A DNA stretch of 64,000 nt from Balneola sp. (GTDB lineage: Bacteria > Bacteroidota > Rhodothermia > Balneolales > Balneolaceae): contig PBJO01000007.1 of NCBI GenBank assembly GCA_002720745.1, forward strand, positions 463,633-527,632, given 5' to 3'. Under the pieces are notes generated by a model, which saw only the letters and a list, made by a program, of their open reading frames with translations, had not been told where the DNA came from and ran no database searches. A program made the position numbers and the translations under genes. Below, piece by piece: positions 20,173 through 28,965 of this stretch; positions within the stretch are counted from its first letter, which is position 1, and every line of letters starts with the position of its first letter.

Positions 20173-20712
20173 TTACTGAGAAAGAAGTGTGTATTCCAAC
20201 TCATTTAATTTATGTAGAACACTGCCATCTATCACGGTGTCTTCCATTTGAATCGTAATACCACCTAAAAGTGAAGGCGTTACTTGAGTATGAAGTTTCA
20301 CATTCTTTTTAGTGATGTCTTCTAAGGTTTTAATTACGGATTCTAGTTGGTTACTTCTAAGCTGATATGCCGATTTTAAAGTGACCTCAATTATTCCTGC
20401 TGCCTCATTATATAAAGCAAAAAAGGATACAGTTATCGAGGGTAACAACGCAGCTCGTTCTTTTTCAGCGATGAGCAATATGAATTGCTTTGTCAGTGAT
20501 CCAATATGCTTTGAAAAGATTTTATCTAATATAGCGATCTTCTCCGATGGTTTGACAATAGGACTTTGCAATGCCAAAAATAGGTCGCGCGAACCACTAA
20601 TGGTCTCATCTATAGTCTTGATATCCTCCAAAACTTCTTCTAAATATCCCTGTTCTTGTGAAAGTTTTAAAAGTGCTTTTGCATATCTTTTTGCCGCCTT
20701 AGAGTTAATCAT
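20173..20712 (-). CDS. atpH: ATP synthase F1 delta subunit
   Basis: 179 residues. The stator subunit that joins F1 alpha to the b stalk (OSCP). The N-terminal helical domain begins AKRYAKALLKLSQEQG, and the C-terminal part has the LLGGITIQMEDTVIDGSV block that marks the family. It starts 5 bases after the atpF stop. Confidence 0.96.
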   Translation of the reverse strand: MINSKAAKRYAKALLKLSQEQGYLEEVLEDIKTIDETISGSRDLFLALQSPIVKPSEKIAILDKIFSKHIGSLTKQFILLIAEKERAALLPSITVSFFALYNEAAGIIEVTLKSAYQLRSNQLESVIKTLEDITKKNVKLHTQVTPSLLGGITIQMEDTVIDGSVLHKLNELEYTLLSQ

Positions 20713-20717
20713 ACACC

Positions 20718-21236
20718 TTAATTCTTAGACAAATTGTCGATATAATTATCAACTAATTTTTTATTCTTTTCCTCATCCAACTCAGCATCTATAATCAAAG
20801 AAGCTGATTTTATTGCTAAGTAAGCAACCTCTTGTCTTAATGCTAATAAAGCAGACTGTTTTTCTTGTTTAATATCCAACTTGGCTTGCTCAACTATTTG
20901 CTCTGCTTCATCTTTAGCTTTTGCAACTCGTTCAGTACGAATTCGCTCTGCTTCTTCTTTAGCTTCCTTGCGTATCTGGTGAGCTGTTTGCTCTGCCTCA
21001 CGAAGTGCTTTTTCATTGTCTTCAGAAATAGCCTTAGCTTTTGCTAAAGCAACTTCTGCGGCCTCTAATGACTCACGAATTGTGATTTCACGACCTTCAA
21101 GTGCAGCCATTATCGGTGGCATAGCGTATTTTGTCATGATTAGAAGAAATACAATCAATGAAATTGCTATCCAGACAGCAAATCCTGTATTAAAAGACAG
21201 CAATCCGCCGCCAGCTAGGAGGTAAAGCATGATCAT
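20718..21236 (-). CDS. atpF: ATP synthase Fo b subunit
   Basis: About 172 residues from ATG at 21236; a longer frame reaches 21272 but would overlap atpE by 25 bases, so I prefer the shorter form. One N-terminal membrane helix (about 10-32) is followed by a long charged coiled coil rich in Ala, Glu and Lys, the peripheral stalk. The motif MPPIMAALEGRE after the membrane helix is typical. The gene lies 11 bases after the atpE stop. Confidence 0.95.
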   Translation of the reverse strand: MIMLYLLAGGGLLSFNTGFAVWIAISLIVFLLIMTKYAMPPIMAALEGREITIRESLEAAEVALAKAKAISEDNEKALREAEQTAHQIRKEAKEEAERIRTERVAKAKDEAEQIVEQAKLDIKQEKQSALLALRQEVAYLAIKSASLIIDAELDEEKNKKLVDNYIDNLSKN

Positions 21237-21247
21237 AATTTTTAAAA

Positions 21248-21472
<225 letters not shown>

Positions 21473-21497
21473 TTAGTTTTAGTTGTTTGTTTAATGA

Positions 21498-22568
21498 TTA
21501 TACTGATTGTTCAGCATGAATGTGATCATCATGTACGTGATCATGTTCATGCTCTTCGGCAGCCATTCCAATGAATACTGCTGATAGTAATGTAAAAATA
21601 TATGCCTGCAATAAGGCCACTAGCAACTTGAGTACATACAATACAGAAGTCATAGCCACTGAAAGAATACTGACACTGTAAGCGGCCACACTTCCATACA
21701 TATCATTAAAAATAAAAATGAGTCCTAATATTGCTATGATCATGATTTTGCCAGACATCATATTCGCAAATAAGCGAATTGCGAGGGCAAATGGCTTGGT
21801 TAGTAAACCAATTAATTCAACAGGAATCATTAAAAATTTGACTCCTAATGGTACACCTGGAAACCAGAATACATGTTGCCAATGATCCTTAGTACCACTG
21901 AATTGTGTAATAAAAAAGGTAAACAATGCTAGTACTGCGGTGACAGTGATGTCGGCAGTAGCTGTGGCTGCCCATGGCAATAAACCAAATACATTCATAA
22001 AAGCTATTGACATGAACATAGTGAATAGATAGGGCACATATTTCTTATATTTCTCTCCATCTATATTAGGTTTGGCTACTTCATCTCTTACAAATTCATA
22101 AAATACTTCAAACAAATTTTGCAATGCTCCTTTAGGCGCAGTCGATGTACCAATTCCTTTTTTGTAGCGCGAGCCAGCAAACATAATGTATAGAGCAAGC
22201 GCTCCGAGTCCAAACCAAAAATAAATAAGGTGTGATGTTAAAGAGAAGTCAACCAAAATTGTGCCATTAGTTGGCTTAATTGCATCATCAACCTGCTCAA
22301 ATTCGCCTGATGCTAACGCTTTTTTAGTAGATCTATAAGTAGAAAATTGAATTATTCCGTTCGCATCTTCCCATAAAAATAATCTAGGTAGATATAATTT
22401 GGTACCAAAAAAGGTGAAATAATTATGGTCAGCAACTGTCCCCATTATATCAATAGAAGTTTCACTTTTCTCCATATCATCAGCTTCGGTATTAATTGCT
22501 AAAACAGACGGTTGAGACAATAAAAGCACTACAATCAATAAAGGTAAAAACGTAAAATAATTTGTCAT
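21498..22568 (-). CDS. atpB: ATP synthase Fo a subunit with N-terminal extension and His-rich tail
   Basis: 356 residues, longer than the 240-270 of proteobacterial forms. A signal-like segment (1-24) and a roughly 85-residue extracytoplasmic stretch come before the conserved membrane part, as in other Bacteroidota-type a subunits. The essential arginine is Arg265 in LAIRLFANMMSGK. The last 17 residues are rich in His, Glu and Asp (EEHEHDHVHDDHIHAEQ). It overlaps the preceding small membrane-protein gene by 4 bases. Confidence 0.96.
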   Translation of the reverse strand: MTNYFTFLPLLIVVLLLSQPSVLAINTEADDMEKSETSIDIMGTVADHNYFTFFGTKLYLPRLFLWEDANGIIQFSTYRSTKKALASGEFEQVDDAIKPTNGTILVDFSLTSHLIYFWFGLGALALYIMFAGSRYKKGIGTSTAPKGALQNLFEVFYEFVRDEVAKPNIDGEKYKKYVPYLFTMFMSIAFMNVFGLLPWAATATADITVTAVLALFTFFITQFSGTKDHWQHVFWFPGVPLGVKFLMIPVELIGLLTKPFALAIRLFANMMSGKIMIIAILGLIFIFNDMYGSVAAYSVSILSVAMTSVLYVLKLLVALLQAYIFTLLSAVFIGMAAEEHEHDHVHDDHIHAEQSV

Positions 22569-22966
22569 TCCTCTACGGGATGTTTCAATAATCTATGATG
22601 GATAAGTAACAACTCAATTACAGATTGATAAAGATAGGAAATAATAAAATTAACTGTAAAAAACATTTGCTCAAATTGAATAGACGATAATGAAACAGAG
22701 AGTAATAATATGACCAATAAAAAGCGAACTAAGGTTGCAGTAAAATAGATCTTCACAAAGTTAAGAGAGGAATTGGTACTAAATCTTACCCAAACCCATA
22801 TTGCAGCACCAACAAAAATGAGTGCAATCAAATAAGCAATAAATGCTTCTGATGTATTTCCAGGCTCAACCCAATATCCTAAGAGGATAAAAATGACTAA
22901 GAATGGTAATTGGACGAATAAGTAAACAGTTAATACCGATGTTTCAAAAAAAAACTTCTTTAGCAT
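22565..22966 (-). CDS. Small membrane protein of the ATP synthase operon, AtpI-like position
   Basis: 133 residues with four predicted membrane helices (about 10-32, 41-60, 73-95 and 99-120). It sits between atpZ and atpB and its stop overlaps the atpB start. A gene of this kind commonly sits at this place in Bacteroidota-type atp operons, where it is usually annotated as hypothetical or AtpI-like. By position it may help c-ring assembly or carry ions, but no motif in the sequence shows this. Confidence 0.7.
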   Translation of the reverse strand: MLKKFFFETSVLTVYLFVQLPFLVIFILLGYWVEPGNTSEAFIAYLIALIFVGAAIWVWVRFSTNSSLNFVKIYFTATLVRFLLVILLLSVSLSSIQFEQMFFTVNFIISYLYQSVIELLLIHHRLLKHPVEE

Positions 22967-23017
22967 AGCTAAAAAAATATATAAACTAGATTAAACTGGT
23001 TAAAGTAATTTATATTT

Positions 23018-23254
23018 TCAATCCCCTGATTCTTTACCCTGCCCATCTAATGTTGGATCTTTTAGTAGGTGAAATATTCGAAAGAAAAATAAAATTATCC
23101 CAACTAGTGCGCCACTTATTAAACCAAATGGTTTGACCTCGAAATACTCATCAATATAATTACCTAGGATAATAGGTAATGATAGTAACAATGCTATCTC
23201 AGATCCCAAACTTAGGTAAATACGATAGGGTTTAGTTAACCAATTTGAAATCAT
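23018..23254 (-). CDS. atpZ: AtpZ/AtpI-family protein (ATPase gene 1)
   Basis: 78 residues with two membrane helices. The pattern SLGSEIALLLSLPIILGNYID, a short loop with KPFGLISG, then a second helix ending FRIFHLLK matches Pfam family ATPase_gene1. The family is found at the start of F-type atp operons and is linked to Mg2+/Ca2+ transport and c-ring assembly. It heads the atp part of the minus-strand run, 26 bases after the bactofilin gene. Confidence 0.88.
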   Translation of the reverse strand: MISNWLTKPYRIYLSLGSEIALLLSLPIILGNYIDEYFEVKPFGLISGALVGIILFFFRIFHLLKDPTLDGQGKESGD

Positions 23255-23280
23255 AGCTAAAAACTTAATCTAGATCATGA

Positions 23281-23670
23281 TTAACGAACATCCTTTAACA
23301 CTCTGTCTACATACTCTTCATCACTTGTCATTGTTTTGTCACCCATTCTGCAAAGTCCAATTACTTTAGCACCTTCTTCAACTACTAGAATTTTGGTAGT
23401 TAAGTTACCCTCCAAAATTGCTGATTTACGAAGCGTTACTTTATTTTTTCCTATCACATCACCAGTTATCTTACCAGCAATATCTGCATTCTGACATACC
23501 ATACCACCCGTAATGTTTCCTTTTTCAGATACAATAACTTTCGCGCCGGTTTCAAGAGTTCCATTAAGCACTCCTCCAACTCGTATATCATGCTCTGATT
23601 TTAGAAATCCTTCTAATTCAGAACCCTCGCTAATAATGTTGACAGATGGATAATTATTTTCATTCGACAT
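23281..23670 (-). CDS. Bactofilin (polymer-forming cytoskeletal protein)
   Basis: 129 residues. The repeated short beta strands with regular Gly and Val/Ile (GSELEGFLKSEHDIRVGGVL, then VIGKNKVTLRKSAILEGNL) give the right-handed beta-helix of the bactofilin (DUF583) family. Bactofilins form nucleotide-free filaments that place cell-wall enzymes. The gene lies 28 bases downstream of an M23 peptidase on the same strand, a pairing known from other bacteria such as Helicobacter CcmA/Csd. Confidence 0.92.
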   Translation of the reverse strand: MSNENNYPSVNIISEGSELEGFLKSEHDIRVGGVLNGTLETGAKVIVSEKGNITGGMVCQNADIAGKITGDVIGKNKVTLRKSAILEGNLTTKILVVEEGAKVIGLCRMGDKTMTSDEEYVDRVLKDVR

Positions 23671-23698
23671 AGTTATACACTTTGTTTTTTTATGTTTT

Positions 23699-24556
23699 TT
23701 ATTTCAATAAATAAATTTCAGGATTTTGTGGTAGCCCGTCTTTCCAAATTTCAAGGTGAAGATGAGATGCTGTGCTCTGAACACCTGCATTACCTACCGA
23801 AGCAATCACATCACCCTTGACCACCACGTCTCCTTCTCGCTTGTAAGAAGTTCGGCAATGTTTATAAACACTCAACAGACCATTGGTATGTTGGATAGAT
23901 ATTACATAACCATTCGCTATCGTCCAATTAATATTTACAATTGTTCCCTCAGCCAAAGCTCTAATCATTTCGCCATCAGTTGCCGCAATATCTAATCCAA
24001 AATGCTCTTCCTTGGTGTTAAATGGTCTCGAGATAGTTCCATCGACTGGATAGGCTGTGGGAAATATCAGTTCACTTTTCAATGATGAAGATGATGTTAG
24101 ACCCTGTGTACTGAAATTTAATACTTCTAGCGGAGATGGACGGGATATTCCCCCAAGTGCAACTTCATTTTGAACTAAGAGCAAATTCTGCAATCTTTCA
24201 TCCAAATTTAAGGTTGTATCTGTATTCAATCTTATTATACTTCTTATCTGTCCGAGTTGTTCGTCTCGTATATCTAAGGAATCCTGTAGTATATCTAATT
24301 TACTGATTACCTGCTCAATTTGCTTATTAATGTGCGATCCTTTACTACTGTATACCCATTCACCAAGAGGTGTAAACACTAGTGTGAGTACAAAAACAAA
24401 AAAAACAAAACAGAATAAAATGAATACTCCAAAAAAAAGTCGTCTTGGCAAAAATTGATATTCTCGCGATCCATCTGGAACTGACTCATCGATAATAATC
24501 AATCTCAACCATTTATCATTAAGTCGAACTAAAGTTTTTAGTAATTCGGTATTCAT
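23699..24556 (-). CDS. M23-family cell-wall endopeptidase, membrane-anchored
   Basis: 285 residues. One membrane helix lies at about 40-62, then a coiled coil (about 72-130), then a C-terminal LytM/M23 domain. Zinc ligands are present: His185 and Asp189 in HFGLD, and His267 in HLHLEI, with His265 as the catalytic partner. So the enzyme is probably active, cutting peptide cross-links in peptidoglycan. It is co-directional with the bactofilin gene 28 bases downstream, which suggests localised wall trimming. Confidence 0.92.
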   Translation of the reverse strand: MNTELLKTLVRLNDKWLRLIIIDESVPDGSREYQFLPRRLFFGVFILFCFVFFVFVLTLVFTPLGEWVYSSKGSHINKQIEQVISKLDILQDSLDIRDEQLGQIRSIIRLNTDTTLNLDERLQNLLLVQNEVALGGISRPSPLEVLNFSTQGLTSSSSLKSELIFPTAYPVDGTISRPFNTKEEHFGLDIAATDGEMIRALAEGTIVNINWTIANGYVISIQHTNGLLSVYKHCRTSYKREGDVVVKGDVIASVGNAGVQSTASHLHLEIWKDGLPQNPEIYLLK

Positions 24557-24571
24557 TTAATTCAGTAGTTA

Positions 24572-25927
24572 TTAATCAATTAGCGCATCTAATTCATGCG
24601 CAAGACTTTGTGTGATTGACTTTGTAGTATATGCTTTTAACCATTCCTCATTCAATGGCTTTAAATTCCCAGCTTGAATATCACCAATTGCTTTTGAAAT
24701 GATTCTACTTACTTCTTTGATGTTGTTAGGTGAGGTAATATAACTGCGAGTATAGTTTTTTAAAATTTTTTTTGTGTCCCCTTCAGGAATCAAGGCAATA
24801 ATAGGCCTTCTAGTAGCCATATATTCATATATTTTACTTAAAGTAATAGTATGCTTGTGTTTTTTATGTTCATTGTTAAGCCATAGGATAGAGGCTTTTT
24901 GCATACGAAGAACTGCTTGATTATGAGGAACATACCCATGGTTATAAATATTGTTATGCAATCCCAATTCGTTGATTAACGAAATATATGGGTCAATCGG
25001 ACTACCTTGAAAATGCAATTCAAGGGTTGAGCTAAGCGAAGGTACATTTTTAATAAGTTCATTTACTGCTCTTATAAAAATATCTGGACCACTATCTGAA
25101 TAAAAAGTACCCGAATAAAGTATTCGAATTGTTTCAAGCCGAGAGGTTTCTTTTTTGTTAATCAATTTATTTTTAAATCTTTTATCAGGAAACAGTGAGG
25201 TATCAAAATCAACAGGATCATAACCATGAGTTTGAACCACAACACGAGGCAAAAAAGGGTATCTTCTATGAATTGCACTGGCAATAGGTTCATTAATAGC
25301 AATTACCGTATCTGCAAAAGCAATAGTTCGTGACTCTAATCGTCTCATCAATATTTTATGGATGGGTGTTGGATAGTTGATTAGATGACTTTCTAACCAA
25401 TCGTCTCTAAAGTCCATCACGACAGGAATCTGAAAAGAGGCTTTAAGCTTAGCAACTAACATTAAATTACTGTAAGGAGGAGCGGTTGCGTATATAGCAT
25501 CTATAGAATGCTTTTGAATAATTTCTTCGGCTTGCTTAAAACCCTGTTTTATCCATCCTTTTTTATTATCTGGTAAATAAAAAAAGTGAGAGAATCTACG
25601 TAACCATTTTTCTATACGAATTCCTGGGCGCCATTGCTTTTTCGAACTGTTCCAATGTAGGGGAGTTCCACCCTTAACCCTGTATACTTGTACGCAATCC
25701 TTATCAATGAGTTTTTGAAGCTCATGTTCCAGCGAGGAATCGAAACTATGATAAAGCCCTGGCTCTGGCACCAGAATTATTGGCTTCCACCCAAATTCGT
25801 TAAGATATTTTACGTACTTGAGTGGTCTTTGCACGCCGCTCCCTCCCATAGGTGGAAAGAAGTAAACAATAAACAATAGCTCCTTTAATGGCCTCTCACG
25901 GATGGGTATCTCTTCAATTGTACCCAC
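24572..25927 (-). CDS. Glycosyltransferase, GT4-like
   Basis: 451 residues. N-terminal FFPPMGGSGVQRPLKYVKYL, central PVVMDFRDDW and C-terminal RILYSGTFYSDSGP, KHKHTITLSKIYEYMATRRPIIALIP match GT-B glycosyltransferases of the group that resembles the WbuB/GT4 enzymes. The start lies 1 base after the guaB stop and the end 15 bases before the M23 gene. Substrate is unknown. It is related in layout to the enzyme at 12679-14262 but lacks the two hydrophilic insertions. Confidence 0.84.
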   Translation of the reverse strand: MGTIEEIPIRERPLKELLFIVYFFPPMGGSGVQRPLKYVKYLNEFGWKPIILVPEPGLYHSFDSSLEHELQKLIDKDCVQVYRVKGGTPLHWNSSKKQWRPGIRIEKWLRRFSHFFYLPDNKKGWIKQGFKQAEEIIQKHSIDAIYATAPPYSNLMLVAKLKASFQIPVVMDFRDDWLESHLINYPTPIHKILMRRLESRTIAFADTVIAINEPIASAIHRRYPFLPRVVVQTHGYDPVDFDTSLFPDKRFKNKLINKKETSRLETIRILYSGTFYSDSGPDIFIRAVNELIKNVPSLSSTLELHFQGSPIDPYISLINELGLHNNIYNHGYVPHNQAVLRMQKASILWLNNEHKKHKHTITLSKIYEYMATRRPIIALIPEGDTKKILKNYTRSYITSPNNIKEVSRIISKAIGDIQAGNLKPLNEEWLKAYTTKSITQSLAHELDALID

Positions 25928-25928
25928 T

Positions 25929-27425
25929 TTATACCGAATAGTTAGGTGCTTCTTTTGTTATTTGTACCGTGTGTGGATGACTTTCTTTGTAAGAAGCGGC
26001 TGATATTTGCACAAAATGTGTTTTTTTTAGCTCCGAGATATTGCTTGCTCCGCAGTATCCCATAGCTGCACGTAGTCCACCTGACATTTGATGAACGACC
26101 TCACTTAGATAGCCCTTATAAGGGACACGACCTTCTATTCCCTCAGGCACCAACTTTTTTAAATCATCTTCGACGTCCTGAAAGTAACGATCTTTAGAAC
26201 CTTTTTGCATGGCACCTATGCTGCCCATTCCACGGTACGATTTATATTTTCGTGAATCAAAAATAATGGTTTCACCAGGACTTTCATCAACCCCTGCAAA
26301 CATAGAGCCCATCATAACAGCATCAGCGCCGCCAGCTATAGCTTTGGGTATATCTCCTGTCTGCTTAATTCCACCATCGGCAACAAGCCCAATGCCATAT
26401 TCGGAGCAGAAATCACTTACCTCCATTACCGCACTTAACTGTGGGACGCCAACTCCAGTTACAATACGGGTAGTACATATTGAACCTGGGCCAACCCCTA
26501 CTTTCACTACATCAACCCCTGCATCTCTCAATGCTTTTGCCGCATCTCGGGTGGCGATATTACCGCCAATAATATTCAAAGAGCCGTGTTTTTTCTTAAT
26601 GGCCTGGATAGTTTTGAGAACCCCTTCAGAATGACCGTGGGCTGTATCCACCGTAATGATATCTACACCTGCAGCCACCAAAGCGCTCACTCTATCAATA
26701 GTATCTGTTGTTACACCCACAGCAGCTCCAACCCGCAGTCTACCTAATTCATCCTTGCATGCATTAGGGAAATTCATTTTCTTTTCAATGTCTTTGAAGG
26801 TTATCAAGCCTACTAAGATTCCATTTGAGTCAACAATAGGTAACTTTTCAACCTTATGAGATTGAAGTATAGCCTCCGCTTGTACTAAATTAGTTCCCTC
26901 TTTTGCAGTTATTAGCGGTTGCTTTGTCATTATGTTACCTAACTTCTTATTCATATCTGACTCAAAGCGTAAATCTCTATTAGTTACAATACCTTGAAGA
27001 GCTCCGTGTTCATCTATGATCGGGATTCCACCTATTCTGTGTTTAGCCATAAGATCTTGGGCATCCTGAACCAAGGCTTTTGAAGTCAAGGTTACTGGAT
27101 CAACAATCATCCCGCTTTCGCTTCTTTTAACTAATCGAACTTGCTCCGCCTGATTCTCTATGGTCATATTCTTGTGCAGCATGGCTATTCCGCCCTCTCT
27201 CGCCAATGCGATAGCCATCCTATATTCTGAAACGGTATCCATAGCCGCACTCAAAATTGGTGTATTCAACTTGAGTGTTGGAGTTAGCTGGACACTGAGA
27301 TCTACGTCTCTCGGAAGGACTTGAGAAAAATGAGGGACCAAGAGTACGTCGTCATAAGTGAGGCCTTGTCTCGTTATTCGATCAAAGTTACTCTGAGTAG
27401 ATAGATTATTTGGATATTTAGACAT
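25929..27425 (-). CDS. guaB: Inosine-5'-monophosphate dehydrogenase
   Basis: 498 residues. It oxidises IMP to XMP with NAD, the first committed step to GMP. The catalytic loop GPGSICTTRIVTG has Cys317. Two CBS domains, inserted at about 105-215, carry the IPIIDEHG and LPIVDSNG repeats. The C-terminal MQKGSKDRYF flap and EGIEGRVPYKG are typical. It is the first gene of the long minus-strand run that includes the atp genes. Confidence 0.98.
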   Translation of the reverse strand: MSKYPNNLSTQSNFDRITRQGLTYDDVLLVPHFSQVLPRDVDLSVQLTPTLKLNTPILSAAMDTVSEYRMAIALAREGGIAMLHKNMTIENQAEQVRLVKRSESGMIVDPVTLTSKALVQDAQDLMAKHRIGGIPIIDEHGALQGIVTNRDLRFESDMNKKLGNIMTKQPLITAKEGTNLVQAEAILQSHKVEKLPIVDSNGILVGLITFKDIEKKMNFPNACKDELGRLRVGAAVGVTTDTIDRVSALVAAGVDIITVDTAHGHSEGVLKTIQAIKKKHGSLNIIGGNIATRDAAKALRDAGVDVVKVGVGPGSICTTRIVTGVGVPQLSAVMEVSDFCSEYGIGLVADGGIKQTGDIPKAIAGGADAVMMGSMFAGVDESPGETIIFDSRKYKSYRGMGSIGAMQKGSKDRYFQDVEDDLKKLVPEGIEGRVPYKGYLSEVVHQMSGGLRAAMGYCGASNISELKKTHFVQISAASYKESHPHTVQITKEAPNYSV

Positions 27426-27452
27426 AGGGCAAACAGATTACGTTTAGTTTAA

Positions 27453-27460
27453 TAAAGATA
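27453..27460 (-). promoter_or_regulatory. Possible Bacteroidota-type -7 promoter box for guaB
   Basis: The minus strand reads TATCTTTA, one base off the TAnnTTTG consensus of Bacteroidota promoters, and would place the transcript start about 20 bases before the guaB ATG. The -33 TTG box is not clear at the expected distance. This is a weak prediction. Confidence 0.25.
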
Positions 27461-27540
27461 CAAACTTCTCTTCTGTAATTGAATGCGAAAATCATAAAAT
27501 CACAAGCCTTTAACTTTGTTTATTTAGTCTCACTTTATAA

Positions 27541-27933
27541 TTATAACGATTGAATTTTCAGGGCTTCAACAGCAGTATTAAGACTTGAGGTACCATCTAA
27601 ATAAGACTGAACCCAGTAATGAACTTTATTCCTTCGATTATGAACATAAGGATCACAACTAGAATAATTGCCTCGTAACTCTTCGACCATTACCCGTACG
27701 TCGTCATAAATTTCTACTTTTAAGATATCGGGTATTTCATGCCATCCTAATAACTGAAAAACTTGTTGTAATTCTTGGTATTCCCGCTCACTCTCATTGC
27801 TTATTCGGGTCAATAATGGGCGGATGAAAGGTTTTTTTATTTTCTTTATAACCCTGCTAGATGGAATTTGTAACGGACTATGCGTGGCTAATGAAGTATT
27901 AAATGAGTGTGATGTTTTAGATGAATTAAGCAT
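27541..27933 (-). CDS. Small protein of unknown function
   Basis: 130 residues from ATG at 27933, which has AGGAG spaced 5 bases upstream; a longer frame to 27990 has no ribosome site. The first 40 residues are Ser/Thr/Lys-rich and look unstructured. The rest is a compact, charged helical region (residues 44-130) with SEREYQELQQVFQLLGWHEI. There is no signal peptide, membrane helix or motif I recognise. It lies between folD and guaB with its own possible operator upstream, which suggests separate regulation. Confidence 0.7.
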   Translation of the reverse strand: MLNSSKTSHSFNTSLATHSPLQIPSSRVIKKIKKPFIRPLLTRISNESEREYQELQQVFQLLGWHEIPDILKVEIYDDVRVMVEELRGNYSSCDPYVHNRRNKVHYWVQSYLDGTSSLNTAVEALKIQSL

Positions 27934-27970
27934 AATATCTCCTATTTTATTTTGATTCAAAAGCAACTTA

Positions 27971-27998
27971 CACACTCGGTGTGACACCATTATGTCAC
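27971..27998. promoter_or_regulatory. Inverted repeats upstream of the small unknown gene (possible operator)
   Basis: GTGACA at 27981-27986 and TGTCAC at 27993-27998 form an 18-base dyad with a 6-base centre. Overlapping it are a perfect GGTGTGACACC (27978-27988) and CACAC/GTGTG (27971-27983). The site lies 38-65 bases upstream of the small gene's ATG and 12 bases past folD. It looks like a binding site for a dimeric regulator. The regulator is unknown. Confidence 0.38.
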
Positions 27999-28009
27999 CC
28001 TATTTTGAT

Positions 28010-28900
28010 TTATTTTGGATATAAGGATTTTTTTGCTGCTAATAAGGTATTCTTCATTAGCATGGCTACCGTCATAGGACCTACTCCACCAGGAACAGGA
28101 GTAATCCAACTTGCTTTTTTTCGTACTGATTCGAAATCTACATCACCCACTAGCCGATACCCTTTGTCATGGGTTTCATCCGCTATTCGATTGATGCCCA
28201 CATCAATGATAACTACACCTTGCTTAACCATTTCAGCCTTAATTAAATTAGGTTGGCCAGCAGCTACAATCAATATATCAGCACTAATGGTATGGGCTGT
28301 CAAATTTTGGGTATATTTGTGACAGATAGTCGTAGTTGCTTTTCCTGAAAAGTTTTCTCTAGATAACATTACCGCCATAGGACTGCCTACAATATTACTA
28401 GCACCAATAACTACCGCATATTGAGATTTAACTGGAATGCTGTAATACTTTAGTAATTCCATAACTCCCGCAGGAGTACAGCTTTTAAAGCAAGGTTGAT
28501 CTAGTGACAAACGCCCTACATTCATAGGGTGAAATCCGTCCACATCTTTTCGATGATCAATTGCTTCTAATACAGTGTGTTGCGATAAATGACTAGGCAA
28601 TGGCATTTGAACTAATATTCCATCAATATTGTCATTTGCATTGCATGATTGGATAATTTGGGTAAGCTCTCTCTCCGAAATTGTGTCTTGTAATATCATA
28701 GTTTCGGTCTGAATTCCCACCTGCTGACAAGCTTTCGTTTTGGTTCCCGTATATACAATAGATGCGGGGTCATCTCCTACCAATATAACCTGTAGATATG
28801 GAGCGCGATTACCTTTACCACACCATTGCTGCACATCATCCTTCACTCTGTTACTCAGAAGTTCTGCAACCATTTTACCATCTATTATTTCAGCGCTCAT
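28010..28900 (-). CDS. folD: Bifunctional methylenetetrahydrofolate dehydrogenase/cyclohydrolase
   Basis: 296 residues. It converts 5,10-methylene-THF to 10-formyl-THF through the methenyl form. The catalytic YTGTK (the Y-x-x-x-K pair) and the signatures GILVQMPLPSHL and PGGVGPMTVAMLM are all present, with the GASNIVGSPMAV NADP-binding turn. It works in one-carbon metabolism together with glyA further along the window. Confidence 0.97.
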   Translation of the reverse strand: MSAEIIDGKMVAELLSNRVKDDVQQWCGKGNRAPYLQVILVGDDPASIVYTGTKTKACQQVGIQTETMILQDTISERELTQIIQSCNANDNIDGILVQMPLPSHLSQHTVLEAIDHRKDVDGFHPMNVGRLSLDQPCFKSCTPAGVMELLKYYSIPVKSQYAVVIGASNIVGSPMAVMLSRENFSGKATTTICHKYTQNLTAHTISADILIVAAGQPNLIKAEMVKQGVVIIDVGINRIADETHDKGYRLVGDVDFESVRKKASWITPVPGGVGPMTVAMLMKNTLLAAKKSLYPK

Positions 28901-28965
28901 ATTTCAATTTTACTTGTTAAATCTAGACTGTTGTTGTCTTAGTCAAATCTGCATTAACAATCGGG

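Noticed and set aside
26209-26634. 141-codon plus-strand frame inside guaB
   Set aside because: It is antisense to the IMP dehydrogenase catalytic region and has no recognisable motif.
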